Positions 15,680 through 24,944 of a stretch of DNA of 31,832 nt are shown here, in pieces. Below the pieces are notes generated by a model that worked only from the letters and a program-made list of their open reading frames with translations, was not told the DNA's origin and did no database searches. Source of the stretch: Clostridium sp. CAG:510 (GTDB taxonomy: Bacteria; Bacillota; Clostridia; Lachnospirales; Lachnospiraceae). The translations under genes and the position numbers were made by a program. Where the stretch lies: positions 136,800-168,631 of the forward strand of contig FR880847.1 of NCBI GenBank assembly GCA_000434615.1. Reading direction: 5' to 3'. Position 1 is the stretch's first letter. The number at the start of each line of letters is the position of its first letter.

Positions 15680-15707
15680 ATTTTAACATATCAACTTTCG
15701 TTGTCAA
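15680..15707 (-). promoter_or_regulatory. Promoter of mgtE inside the 3' end of the yigZ-like gene
   Basis: On the minus strand TTGACA (15707-15702), 16 bases, TAAAAT (15685-15680). The -35 is perfect. It lies over the last codons and stop of the upstream gene and gives mgtE a leader of about 155 bases. Confidence 0.6.
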
Positions 15708-16338
15708 CGTAAGAAATGGGATTTTCCTGTAAAATTTCTGTTTTGCCTGCCGTGGCTTCCGTAATATCCCGGACAAGTCTGTCCTTCTCTTCTACCGGAA
15801 CCAGCACCTGCAGGGTCACCTTTTCGCCGTAATCGCTGTCCTTCGGCGCAAGTCCCATGGCGGACAAAAGGTATAGGATTTTGCCGATGCCGTTGTAATC
15901 CGTGGTAAGGGTAAGGGGCACTCCCATACGGAGCACACCGATTTTACAGTCGTTAAGCCCTTCCTTCACCGCCTGGGTGTAGGCGCGCACCAGACCGCCC
16001 GTACCGAGCAGGGTGCCGCCGAAATACCTTGTCACCACCACCACGATGTTTTTAATGTTTTCCCGCAAAAGCACTTCCAGCATGGGGCGGCCCGCCGTAC
16101 CGGAGGGCTCCCCGTCGTCGCTGCAGCGGGTCAGTTCCCCCCTCTCCCCTATGACAAAAGCGGAGCAGTTATGTCTGGCATCCCAGTATTTTTTCTTCAT
16201 CGTTTCGATAAATGCCGTTGCCTCTTCTTCGGAGTCTGCCCGCGCAATGTTTGCTATAAACACGGATTTCTTTTCTTCTATCTGCCCGCTTCCGCCGGAA
16301 AGCAGGATGCGGCAGTTTGTTTCGGTCTGTTCGCTCAT
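15691..16338 (-). CDS. YigZ/IMPACT (UPF0029) family protein
   Basis: A 215-residue soluble protein of the YigZ family. The N-terminal IMPACT domain has ARHNCSAFVIG, SDDGEPSGTAGRPMLEVL (about 73-90) and VTRYFGGTLLGTGGLVRAYTQAV (about 102-124), all hallmark motifs. The C-terminal ferredoxin-like half (about 135-205) is the DUF1949-type domain. The bacterial function is not settled; eukaryotic IMPACT modulates translation stress signalling, and bacterial members have been linked to ribosome function or proline peptides without consensus. It diverges from the penicillin-binding protein gene and carries the mgtE promoter in its 3' end. Confidence 0.93.
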   Translation of the reverse strand: MSEQTETNCRILLSGGSGQIEEKKSVFIANIARADSEEEATAFIETMKKKYWDARHNCSAFVIGERGELTRCSDDGEPSGTAGRPMLEVLLRENIKNIVVVVTRYFGGTLLGTGGLVRAYTQAVKEGLNDCKIGVLRMGVPLTLTTDYNGIGKILYLLSAMGLAPKDSDYGEKVTLQVLVPVEEKDRLVRDITEATAGKTEILQENPISYVDNES

Positions 16339-16535
16339 ATTCCGTCCTCAATACTGTTTCTTTGCAAAAGCTTTCTCTTGCCTTTTTTTATTCTACCATA
16401 GATATGATTAAAAGTGTTTTTTTTGTGAAACAATTCTTAAAAAATAACAAAAACCTTTATTTACCATATGTTTTTTGGTATACTTATCATCAAAGGCAGT
16501 TGTGCCCGATTTATGCAAAACAGAAAGGAAACCTT

Positions 16536-19136
16536 ATGAATTACGGAAAAAAAGGAGTCCGTGCAAAGCAGAAAGCGCTTTTTGCCAAAGGTCCGAAGTG
16601 GATGCACAAGATTACATTTACCTGTGCAAAGGTCATCTTCATCGCCTTTATCGGCATCGCCATCTGGGGCGTGTCCGCCGGCATCGGTGCTTTCAACGGT
16701 ATTATTGCTTCCGCACCGGACATTGACGTGAGTGATGTGGCACCGGTAGGTTTCTCCACCTTCATATACGACTGTGAGGGCAATCAGATTGGCAAGCTTG
16801 TTGCCACCAATTCCAACCGTGTGCAGGTAACCATGGATAAAATTCCCCAGTACATGGCAGACGCGTTTGTTGCCATTGAGGACGAGCGTTTCTACGACCA
16901 CAACGGTATCGACTTCAAGGGTATCGTCCGTGCCGGTTATACCTTTATCAAGTCCGGCTTCAAGCGGGCGGAGGGTGCCAGCACCATTACCCAGCAGCTT
17001 TTGAAAAATACCGTTTTTACCAACTGGGTAAACGAGGACGGTCTGATCGAGAAAATCCAGCGTAAATTCCAGGAACAGTATCTGGCTCTGGAAATTACAA
17101 AAAAACTGAGCAAGGAAGAAATCCTGCTCCGCTACATGAACACCATCAACTTGGGACAGGGCACATTAGGTGTCCAGGCAGCCGCCAAGCGTTATTTCAA
17201 CAAGGACGTAAGCGAGCTTACCTTATCGGAATGTGCCGTTATCGCCGCCATTACCCAGAACCCTTCCAAATGGAACCCCATCTCCCACCCGGACAACAAT
17301 GCCGAGCGTAGAGAGCGTGTTCTCCGGAAGATGCTGGAACAGGGCTATATCAGCCAGGCGGAATTTGACGAAGCCATGGCGGATGATGTGTACTCCCGTA
17401 TCCAGGAGGTCAATATAGCCGTAGCCAACGATTCCGTCAGCACTTATTTCGAGGATGCCCTTGCGGAAGTGGTTATGGAAGATCTGATCAACGAATGCGG
17501 TTACAGCGCTACACAGGCTTCTACCATGTTATATAGCGGCGGTCTCCGCATTGAGTCCACCCTGGACCCCAATATCCAGAACATTGCCGACGAAGTGTGT
17601 TCCGACCCGGATACCTATCCCGAAAATGTCAAATGGTACTTAAGCTACGATCTGACCACCAAGGATGCCAGTGGTGAATACCACAACTACAGCAAGGAAA
17701 TGATGAAAAAGTGGTTTGTGGAAAACGAAAGCCGCAGCTTCAACCTGATCTTCAACAGTATGGAAGATGCCTATGCCGCTATCGAGACCTATAAAGCGGC
17801 AATTATGAGTGACGGGGAGGAAGAGATTGCGGAAAACATTTCCATGACGCCCCAGCCCCAGATTTCCTTAGTTATCATGGACCAGTCCAACGGTCATGTG
17901 GTTGCCATCGTGGGCGGCCGCGGTGCCAAGGAAGGAAGCCGTACCTTAAACAGAGCGACCGACTCCGCAAGACAGCCCGGTTCCACCTTTAAGGTACTCT
18001 CCACTTATGCTCCGGCTCTGGACAGTGCCGGCATGACACTGGCTACCGTATTTAACGATGCTCCTTTTAATTACAACGACGGTACTCCTGTTCACAACTG
18101 GTACTCCAATCCTCCTTACGAAGGCTTAAGCTCCATCCGTAAGGGAATTTACCACTCCATGAACATTGTAACGGTAAAATGTCTCACCCAGATTACACCG
18201 AAGCTCGGCTTTGACTATCTGGAGGATTTCGGTTTCACGACCTTAAATGAATTGAATGACTGCTACCAGCCCATGGCTCTGGGCGGTGTCGGCGGTGTCA
18301 CCAACTTAGAGCTTTGCGCGGCTTATGCCACCATCGCCAACGGCGGTGTTTACAACGAGCCCCAGTTCTACACCAGAGTCCTTGACTCCGACGGCAACGT
18401 CATCATTGACCACACGGTTCCCAATACCAGACAGGTATTAAAGGAAACCACGGCATTCCTTCTGACAGAAGCCATGAAAGATACCGTAATAAAGGGTACC
18501 GGTACGGCTGTCAACTTTGACGGCATGACCATTGCCGGTAAGACAGGTACCACTTCCGACGACAAGGACGTATGGTTCGCCGGATACACCCCTTACTATA
18601 CGGCTGTTACCTGGACCGGATATGACAACAATATAAAAATGAGCAACAAGGCGGACAAGGCGCTTTCCAAGAAAATCTGGCGTGCGGTTATGCAGAAAAT
18701 ACACGAAAACCTGCCCAATCAGAGCTTCCCGATTCCGGAGGGTATCGTACAGGTTGCGGTATGCTCCCAGTCCGGTAAGCTGCCCGTGGAAGGTTTGTGC
18801 GACAATTATGTGGTAACGGAATACTTTGCGGAGGGCACGGAGCCTGTGGACTCCTGCGATGTACACTACTCCGGTGATGTATGTGCTTACAGCCTGCTTC
18901 CCGCGAGTCCCGACTGCCCGTTCAAGCTGCCCGGTGTCCTGACACTTACGCCTGTAGAAGATATTTCCTTACAGCAGGGTTCCACGGTCATCAACGAAGA
19001 CGGTACGGTTTCTACACCGCAGACCACCAACTACTGCCCTCACAACGAAGACTTCTTCCTGCAGCCCAATTATGCCTCTGTCATAGAACAGCAGCGGGCA
19101 GAGCTTTTGCAGCGGGGCTACAATTTCTATCATTAG
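16536..19136 (+). CDS. Bifunctional class A penicillin-binding protein (PBP1A-type)
   Basis: An 866-residue enzyme that polymerises and cross-links peptidoglycan at the outer membrane face. A basic N-terminus (MNYGKKGVRAKQK) and one membrane helix (about 32-55) precede the GT51 transglycosylase domain, with catalytic Glu115 in AIEDERFYDHNG and the GASTITQQLLKN motif. The transpeptidase domain has SxxK at Ser483-Lys486 (PGSTFK), SxN at Ser541-Asn543 and KTGT at 669-672. A Cys-containing tail follows (SCDVHYSGDVCAY...SPDCPF). The frame is open upstream to 16317, but AGAAAGGAA before the ATG at 16536 and the typical N-terminus fix the start. A strong terminator follows. Confidence 0.96.
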   Translation: MNYGKKGVRAKQKALFAKGPKWMHKITFTCAKVIFIAFIGIAIWGVSAGIGAFNGIIASAPDIDVSDVAPVGFSTFIYDCEGNQIGKLVATNSNRVQVTMDKIPQYMADAFVAIEDERFYDHNGIDFKGIVRAGYTFIKSGFKRAEGASTITQQLLKNTVFTNWVNEDGLIEKIQRKFQEQYLALEITKKLSKEEILLRYMNTINLGQGTLGVQAAAKRYFNKDVSELTLSECAVIAAITQNPSKWNPISHPDNNAERRERVLRKMLEQGYISQAEFDEAMADDVYSRIQEVNIAVANDSVSTYFEDALAEVVMEDLINECGYSATQASTMLYSGGLRIESTLDPNIQNIADEVCSDPDTYPENVKWYLSYDLTTKDASGEYHNYSKEMMKKWFVENESRSFNLIFNSMEDAYAAIETYKAAIMSDGEEEIAENISMTPQPQISLVIMDQSNGHVVAIVGGRGAKEGSRTLNRATDSARQPGSTFKVLSTYAPALDSAGMTLATVFNDAPFNYNDGTPVHNWYSNPPYEGLSSIRKGIYHSMNIVTVKCLTQITPKLGFDYLEDFGFTTLNELNDCYQPMALGGVGGVTNLELCAAYATIANGGVYNEPQFYTRVLDSDGNVIIDHTVPNTRQVLKETTAFLLTEAMKDTVIKGTGTAVNFDGMTIAGKTGTTSDDKDVWFAGYTPYYTAVTWTGYDNNIKMSNKADKALSKKIWRAVMQKIHENLPNQSFPIPEGIVQVAVCSQSGKLPVEGLCDNYVVTEYFAEGTEPVDSCDVHYSGDVCAYSLLPASPDCPFKLPGVLTLTPVEDISLQQGSTVINEDGTVSTPQTTNYCPHNEDFFLQPNYASVIEQQRAELLQRGYNFYH

Positions 19137-19158
19137 TACTTCTTATATAAAACAAATA

Positions 19159-19190
19159 AAAGCCCGGCTCACCAGCCGGGCTTTCTTCTT
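19159..19190. terminator. Terminator between the PBP gene and recJ
   Basis: AAAGCCCGGCT (19159-19169) and AGCCGGGCTTT (19174-19184) form a perfect 11-base stem with a 4-base loop, then a T-rich tail. It serves the converging PBP and recJ transcripts. Confidence 0.85.
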
Positions 19191-19191
19191 T

Positions 19192-20958
19192 CTACTGATA
19201 ATTTTCCATCAGAAGCTGCAGCTCCGTCTTTCCCCGGAAGCTGTTTAAGCCTATCCGGTAAGTCACGGAAAGCGGAAATTCACATTCTTTTTCGTACAGT
19301 CTGCCGGAAGCGCCCTCCCCGAACTTCCCGTCCAGGTAAGCATGGAATTTATCCAGCCCGCCGAAGAAAACGAGTTCATAGGTCTTTCCTTCCTGCGTCA
19401 CCGTATACTTGGCAAACGTTCCCTGCTTCCCCATTTTCCTGCCGAACCGGAATACCACGTTCTTTGTGGCAAACAACGGCTTGGGATTGGCATTGCCGAA
19501 GGGCTCCAAAATTTCAAACTCCTCCGCAAGCTGTCCGGTCGCATAGGCAAGGGGCATGGGCACATCAATATGTACCTTTGGCTGAAAATCTTCTTCGGTC
19601 AGGGTACACTGTGCATTTAAGCGTCTGCGCAGCTCCTCTAAATTTTTCTCTTCCAGGGAAAGTCCCGCCGCCATCTTGTGACCGCCGAACTTGGTAAACA
19701 GCTCCCTGCACGCCACCATGGCATCGTACATATGATAGCTTTCTATGGAGCGTCCCGAGCCCTTCAGCCCTTCTTCCCCTCTTGTCAGGACAAAAGTCGG
19801 CTTGCCGTACTGCTCCTTTACCCGTCCCGCAATGATTCCTGCCAGGCTTTCATGGCAATCCGGTAAGAATATCACCAGCACCTTATCTTCCGCCAGATGC
19901 TCCTTTTCTATCTGCTCCGCCGCCTGCTTCACGCCCTGCAGGGTCATTGCCTTACGGCTTTCGTTCATTTCCTTCAGTTCTCCGGCAATTCTTACCGCCG
20001 ATACGGCATCCTTTGCCCGCAGTAGCTCCAATGCCCTTACTGCACTGTCCAGTCTGCCCGTAGCATTTAAGCACGGCCCTATTACAAAGCCCAGGTGGAA
20101 TGCATTAAGTCTGGACGGTTCCACACCGTTTGCCTCTATCAGGGCTTTTAAGCCCATGCAGGGCGCCTTGCGGATACGTTTTAAGCCTTCCTTTACAATG
20201 ATGCGGTTTTCGTCTAACAGGTCCATTACGTCGCACACGGTTGCCACCGCCGCAAGCTGCATAAATTCCTCCATGCATGCCTGTCTTTCTTCATAGGACA
20301 CCTTCGACTTGCGGAACATGAGCTCAATGAGCTTATACGCCACCACTGCCCCGCAGATACCCGGATTGGGATATTTGCAGTCTGCCTGCTTGGGGTCCAC
20401 GACCACCGCTGCCGGAGGCAGAACCTGTGTCCGCACACCGTTTTCTTCCACATACGGCACCTCATGATGGTCCGTCACCACCACGGTCATTTTCTTTTCC
20501 ACCGCAAGGGCAATCTGGGATGCCGCCGCAATACCGTTGTCGCAGGTGATAATGGTCTGGATCCCGGCTTCATACGCATCCTCTATGAGCCGGTCATTTA
20601 AGCCGTAGCCATCCTTCATACGATGCGGTATCACCGTATCCACGTTACCGCCGAGCACCTGCAGTCCCTTCGTCAGAATATGGGAGGAAGTAATACCGTC
20701 CACATCATAGTCCCCGATGACCCGGATTTTTTTCTTAAGGGCAATGGACTCCGCCATGATGGCAGCCGCATCCTCCATCCCCAGCATCAGTTCGGGCGGA
20801 TACATGTCAAGATATGTGCCGTAGAGGTATTTTTCTACTTCTTCCTCAGACAAAATATCCCTGTTACGGATGATTCTTGCCGTAACAGGGGTAATATTAA
20901 ATTTCTTGCTCCAGGCATCGAAATCAGCTTTCTTTGCCGCAACAAACCATTTTTCCAT
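19192..20958 (-). CDS. recJ: Single-stranded-DNA-specific exonuclease RecJ
   Basis: A 588-residue 5'-3' exonuclease of recombination and mismatch repair. DHH-family motifs are intact: GDYDVDG (metal ligands), TDHHE, the GICGAVVAYKL segment, NATGRLDSA, and GGHKMAAGLS of the DHHA1 domain, followed by an OB-fold C-terminus. The longest frame starts at a GTG (20979), but the ATG at 20958 (MEKWFVAAKKADF) matches the usual family N-terminus and has GGGAAAGG 11 bases upstream. It is the last gene of the scfA-scfB-secDF-recJ run, close behind secDF. Confidence 0.96.
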   Translation of the reverse strand: MEKWFVAAKKADFDAWSKKFNITPVTARIIRNRDILSEEEVEKYLYGTYLDMYPPELMLGMEDAAAIMAESIALKKKIRVIGDYDVDGITSSHILTKGLQVLGGNVDTVIPHRMKDGYGLNDRLIEDAYEAGIQTIITCDNGIAAASQIALAVEKKMTVVVTDHHEVPYVEENGVRTQVLPPAAVVVDPKQADCKYPNPGICGAVVAYKLIELMFRKSKVSYEERQACMEEFMQLAAVATVCDVMDLLDENRIIVKEGLKRIRKAPCMGLKALIEANGVEPSRLNAFHLGFVIGPCLNATGRLDSAVRALELLRAKDAVSAVRIAGELKEMNESRKAMTLQGVKQAAEQIEKEHLAEDKVLVIFLPDCHESLAGIIAGRVKEQYGKPTFVLTRGEEGLKGSGRSIESYHMYDAMVACRELFTKFGGHKMAAGLSLEEKNLEELRRRLNAQCTLTEEDFQPKVHIDVPMPLAYATGQLAEEFEILEPFGNANPKPLFATKNVVFRFGRKMGKQGTFAKYTVTQEGKTYELVFFGGLDKFHAYLDGKFGEGASGRLYEKECEFPLSVTYRIGLNSFRGKTELQLLMENYQ

Positions 20959-20991
20959 GGAAACTATAACCTTTCCCACTGAGCGGTTCCC

Positions 20992-23256
20992 TTATTTGGA
21001 AACCGCCTTTTTGTTTTTCTGCATCATGTAGTACATGCTGCCTGCCAGGAATACGGAGGAATAAGTACCGCAGGCGATACCTACCATCAGGGGCAGTGCA
21101 AATTCACGGATAGCGGTAACGCCCAGTACATACAGGGCTGCTACCATAATAAATGTAGTCAGGGAAGTAAAGATACTTCTGGACAATGTCTGGGTAATGC
21201 TTCGGTTGATAACATCCTTCAGGTCCGCACCGCTACCCATCTGGCTTCTGTTCTCACGGATACGGTCATATACCACGATGGTGGCGTTGATGGAATAACC
21301 GACCAGAGTCAGCATGCAGGCAATGAAGGTACTGCCTACGGAAACCTTGGCTGCCGCATAGAAAGCAAGTACTACCAGCACGTCATGAAGCAGTGCCAGA
21401 ACACCGCCGGCACCAAAGGAAATATTCTTGAACCGGATAGCGATGTAAATCAGCATGCATACCATAGCCACACAAACGGAAGCAAAGGTCTTTACGGTTG
21501 TTTCCTTAGAAATGGTGCCGCCGATAGTTTCCATAACAATCTGCTCATTTTCCACACCGTATTTATCGAGAAGCATTTCTTCAATGGCATCTCTCTTGGT
21601 AACGTCCAGTGCGTTGGTCTTGAATACAACATCTGTGGAATTCTGTACCGGCTGAGGCTGTACTGCACTTCCCGCAATCTTTTCCATTTCGGGAATAATA
21701 TCTGTTTCTAATTCGGAGAGGCTCTTCTGTTCGTTAAAGGTTACCGTCATGGAAGTTCCACCTACGAAATCAAGGCTTAAGTTCAGCGGGTTGCCGGTCT
21801 GTGCTTTGTTGACACCCATCATGACGAAGCCGCCCACAATCAGAACTAAGGAAATTGCAAAGTATACCCATCTCTTGCCGACAAAATCAAGAGCCTTATG
21901 CTCCTTGCCCACACCGTACCATTTTTCGCTTGTAAAGCCGATTGCATAGAACGCACGGAGCAGCCATCTTGTCACAAACAAAGCGGTAAACATGGAGAGC
22001 ACTATACCTAAGATCAGGGTCTGTGCAAATCCCTTAATGGAACCGCTGCCGAAGATTAACAGAACGAGTGCTGCAATCAGGGTGGTAATGTTGCCGTCTA
22101 AAATAGCGGAGAGAGCTTTGTCGAAGCCAATCTTTTCAGAAGACTTCACAGTCTTTCCGGTTGCCAGCTCTTCACGGATACGGGCGAAAATGATAACATT
22201 GGCATCCACTGCCATACCGATGGAAAGAATGATACCGGCAATACCGGGCAATGTCAGGGTAATATCGAATCCGTTTAATAACAGAACGATTAGAGCGGTA
22301 TACAGTAACAATGCTAAGGATGCTACAAAACCGGGCAGGAAGTAAACACCAATCATGAATACGGCAATGACCGCAAGACCGATGGCACCTGCCTCTAAGC
22401 TTGTCTTAATAGCATCGGAACCGAGCTGGGCTCCTACTACCTTGGAATGGATTTCGTTAAGCTCTAACTTCAGTCCGCCAATCCGGATTAAGGAAGCTAA
22501 CTTTTCGGCATCTTCATAAGTGTAGTTACCGCTAATCTGGGCACGTCCGTCCGTCAGGGCACCGTTTACGGTAGGTGCGCAGATTACCTTGCCGTCATAG
22601 TAAATAGCAATGGTTTCGCCGTTCTGGTAAGCGGATGTGGTCGCATCTGCGAACTTCTGCCTGCCCTCGTCGTTAAGCAGAAGGTCGATACAGTAAGATG
22701 AGGTGTTGCCGGTCTGGGAATCCTGGTAAGGAACCGCTTCCGCACTCTTGATATCGGAACCGTTTAATACCACGCAGCCGTCTGCCACGATTTCATCAAT
22801 GCTTCTGTTCAGCACATATGCCAGGGAAGAATTTCCGTCTTCGTCCTGTACAATGGTCTGGGAATAGTTATTATTACCGTCTGACCCCTTCTGTGCCAGG
22901 AAATAAAGAGTACCGGGGTTGCCCAGTTCCTCTAAAATAGCATTGGCATCGGTTACGCCGGGGATTTCCACGTTGATACGGTCGTTTCCTTCTAAGTAAA
23001 CCTGTGCTTCGTTGCTGTAGTTGTAAACACGTTCTTCCAGCTTTCTCTTGGTATCCGCCAGATCGGTTGCGGAAGGCTCTTCGTCTCCCACCACCTCGTA
23101 CGTGATGCTGACACCGCCTGCCAGATCAAGACCCAAGGTAATGTCGGATGCCGCCACTTTGCCGTTTCCGTCAATTCCCTTTACATCGATGAAGGTCACG
23201 CCTGCAAGGACTGCCAGAAACACAAGCAGAGTAATGATTGCGTTACTTTTCTTCAT
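20992..23256 (-). CDS. secDF: Fused protein translocase subunit SecDF
   Basis: A 754-residue fusion of SecD and SecF, the proton-driven RND-like accessory to SecYEG that helps pull exported proteins across the membrane. The SecD half (about 1-445) has the N-terminal helix, LGLDLAGGVSITYEV, the periplasmic-type P1 region and a six-helix bundle with GIAGIILSIGMAVDANVIIFARIREEL. The SecF half (about 455-754) starts at the helix before LSLDFVGGTSMTV and has LVGYSINATIVVYDRIRENR. Bacillus subtilis has the same fusion, whereas many clostridia have separate genes. Its ATG lies inside the end of scfB (14-base overlap), with GGAGGAAG upstream, so the two are translationally coupled. Confidence 0.96.
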   Translation of the reverse strand: MKKSNAIITLLVFLAVLAGVTFIDVKGIDGNGKVAASDITLGLDLAGGVSITYEVVGDEEPSATDLADTKRKLEERVYNYSNEAQVYLEGNDRINVEIPGVTDANAILEELGNPGTLYFLAQKGSDGNNNYSQTIVQDEDGNSSLAYVLNRSIDEIVADGCVVLNGSDIKSAEAVPYQDSQTGNTSSYCIDLLLNDEGRQKFADATTSAYQNGETIAIYYDGKVICAPTVNGALTDGRAQISGNYTYEDAEKLASLIRIGGLKLELNEIHSKVVGAQLGSDAIKTSLEAGAIGLAVIAVFMIGVYFLPGFVASLALLLYTALIVLLLNGFDITLTLPGIAGIILSIGMAVDANVIIFARIREELATGKTVKSSEKIGFDKALSAILDGNITTLIAALVLLIFGSGSIKGFAQTLILGIVLSMFTALFVTRWLLRAFYAIGFTSEKWYGVGKEHKALDFVGKRWVYFAISLVLIVGGFVMMGVNKAQTGNPLNLSLDFVGGTSMTVTFNEQKSLSELETDIIPEMEKIAGSAVQPQPVQNSTDVVFKTNALDVTKRDAIEEMLLDKYGVENEQIVMETIGGTISKETTVKTFASVCVAMVCMLIYIAIRFKNISFGAGGVLALLHDVLVVLAFYAAAKVSVGSTFIACMLTLVGYSINATIVVYDRIRENRSQMGSGADLKDVINRSITQTLSRSIFTSLTTFIMVAALYVLGVTAIREFALPLMVGIACGTYSSVFLAGSMYYMMQKNKKAVSK

Positions 23257-24652
23257 TTTGTTCTTCCTCCATTTCAGCCATAGCTGCTTTTATCATAATA
23301 GCGCATTCGATACGTTTTCTCTGCAGTTCGCAGCCCACATCATATGCGTCATTGATATTCCCATGGAAATTATAAGAGTTGGCAGCACAGCCGCCGCTGC
23401 AGTAAAACTTGGCAAAGCATTTTTTACATTTTTCCTTTGCATATACATTGCAGCACTTGAATTCGTCACGGATTTCCGTGTTGACGATGCCGTCATCCAC
23501 GTTGCCCATGAGGAACTTCTCGTTTCCCACAAACTGGTGGCAGGGATACAAATCTCCCCAGGGAGTCACTGCCAGGTATTCCGTGCCGGAACCGCAGCCG
23601 GACAGACGCTTTGCCACACAGGGGCCGCCCTCTAAATCAATCATAAAGTGGAAGAAATTGAAACCGTTTCCTTCCTTTCTTCTGCGGATCATTTCTACGG
23701 CAAGCTTGTCGTACTCCTCCTTAAGACCGGGAATATCCTCTTCCTTAATAGAGTACCAGTCCTCGGGCTTTGCCACAACCGGCTCTACGGAAATCTGCTT
23801 GAAGCCAAGATCTGCCAGATGCAGCACATCCTTAGAGAAATCCAGATTGTTGTGGGTAAATGTACCTCTTACATAATAGTTCATCTGGCCGCGGCTTTCC
23901 GCCACTTTTTGGAACTTCGGTACAATCATGTCGTAACTGCCCTGTCCGCCGCGGAAGGGACGCATCGCATCGTTTACTTCCTTCCGTCCGTCGATACTGA
24001 GCACGATATTGGACATTTCTTTATTGGCAAACTCCATAATTTCATCATTTAAGAGAACACCGTTGGTCGTCAGGGTAAAACGGAACTTCTTGTTGCATTC
24101 CTTTTCCCGGCTGCGTCCGTATTCTACCAGATCCTTTACCACCTGCCAGTTCATGGTAGGCTCGCCGCCGAAGAAATCCACTTCCAGATTGACGCGGTTG
24201 CCGGAATTGGCAATCAGGAAATCCAGGGCTTTTTTACCGACTTCAAAGCTCATAAGCGCTCTTCTGCCATGGTACTCTCCTTCTTCGGCAAAGCAGTAAC
24301 GGCAGGCAAGATTACAGTCATGGGCAATATGCAGGCACAGCGCTTTTACAACCGTCTGACGGTTTTTGAAATCAAAGATATAATTTTCATAAATATCGGG
24401 GGTAAACAACTGGCCTTCTTTGTATAACTCCAACACCTCATCGATGGCTTCTTCCACTTCCTCTGTGGGACGTCCGGATGCCTCACAACTGATAACAGCC
24501 GCTTTAATGGCTTCCGGTTCCTTCATGCCGCCTTCTACCAGAGGCTCCACGAAAGCTATCATGTCGTAAACCAGATCGTCTACCACATGTACGGAACCGC
24601 TGTTTACATCCATGACAATGTTGTAACCGTTGTTTTTGTACTGATGAATCAC
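23243..24652 (-). CDS. scfB: SCIFF maturase, radical SAM/SPASM thioether-forming enzyme
   Basis: A 469-residue radical SAM enzyme that modifies the SCIFF peptide, introducing Cys-to-Thr thioether links according to published work on the family. The SAM-cluster motif CNLACRYC has Cys113, Cys117 and Cys120. GGEPTMNW follows, and the C-terminal SPASM-type region carries many cysteines (CGSGTEYLAV, PCHQF, CCNVYAKEKCKKCFAKFYCSGGC) for two auxiliary Fe-S clusters. The N-terminal part IHQYKNNGYNIVMDVNSGSVHVVDD is the recognition domain. Translation starts at a GTG (24652) with GAGG 8 bases upstream, not at the ATG of the longer frame (24766), whose N-terminus overlaps the attenuator hairpin. Confidence 0.96.
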   Translation of the reverse strand: MIHQYKNNGYNIVMDVNSGSVHVVDDLVYDMIAFVEPLVEGGMKEPEAIKAAVISCEASGRPTEEVEEAIDEVLELYKEGQLFTPDIYENYIFDFKNRQTVVKALCLHIAHDCNLACRYCFAEEGEYHGRRALMSFEVGKKALDFLIANSGNRVNLEVDFFGGEPTMNWQVVKDLVEYGRSREKECNKKFRFTLTTNGVLLNDEIMEFANKEMSNIVLSIDGRKEVNDAMRPFRGGQGSYDMIVPKFQKVAESRGQMNYYVRGTFTHNNLDFSKDVLHLADLGFKQISVEPVVAKPEDWYSIKEEDIPGLKEEYDKLAVEMIRRRKEGNGFNFFHFMIDLEGGPCVAKRLSGCGSGTEYLAVTPWGDLYPCHQFVGNEKFLMGNVDDGIVNTEIRDEFKCCNVYAKEKCKKCFAKFYCSGGCAANSYNFHGNINDAYDVGCELQRKRIECAIMIKAAMAEMEEEQNEEK

Positions 24653-24722
24653 GTTTTCTTCCTCTTTCTCTCTTAAACTCAATCTTTCCCCGGAAAAAGG
24701 TCCCTGTCCTAAGAAAAGACTG

Positions 24723-24754
24723 CAAAAACGAAGCAGCGACGCAAATCGCTGCTT
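24723..24754 (-). terminator. Attenuator-like terminator between scfA and scfB
   Basis: On the minus strand AAGCAGCGA-ATTTGCG-like loop-TCGCTGCTT gives 9-base arms (24746-24754 with 24731-24739), followed by CG and T5. It sits between the peptide gene and its maturase, so some transcripts probably end after scfA. A second small hairpin, CACATT-N3-AATGTG, lies nearby at 24764-24778. Confidence 0.6.
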
Positions 24755-24786
24755 TCTTAATCTCACATTAAAAATGTGGGCGCTGC

Positions 24787-24930
24787 TTATTTAATCTTTT
24801 CGCAGCTCTGGTTTCCTACTGTACAGGATGTCTTGCATGCTGACTGGCAGGAAGTCTGGCATTCACCGCAGCCGCCCTTCTTCATGGACTCCTTTAAGTT
24901 TCTTGTATTTAATGTCTTGATGTGCTTCAT
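24787..24930 (-). CDS. scfA: SCIFF peptide (six cysteines in forty-five residues)
   Basis: A 47-residue precursor peptide, starting MKHIKTLNTRNLKESMKKGG. The six cysteines are at 21, 24, 28, 32, 36 and 43, in the nearly invariant GGCGECQTSCQSACKTSC context with threonines available as thioether acceptors. AAGGAGG lies 10 bases before the ATG. SCIFF is a near-universal clostridial marker of unknown purpose, always paired with its radical SAM maturase, which follows here. It is very short and easily missed. A perfect palindrome CTTAAT-N4-ATTAAG touches its ribosome site. Confidence 0.96.
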   Translation of the reverse strand: MKHIKTLNTRNLKESMKKGGCGECQTSCQSACKTSCTVGNQSCEKIK

Positions 24931-24944
24931 AAAAGAAACGCCTC

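Noticed and set aside
15518..15680. M-box Mg2+ riboswitch before mgtE
   Set aside because: A CACCCAAAAATG stretch loosely recalls part of the M-box, but the conserved GTTAGGTGAGGCTCC core and the rest of the architecture are absent.
16317..16535. N-terminal extension of the penicillin-binding protein
   Set aside because: The frame is merely open; it overlaps the divergent yigZ-like gene, and the ribosome site and membrane topology fit the ATG at 16536.
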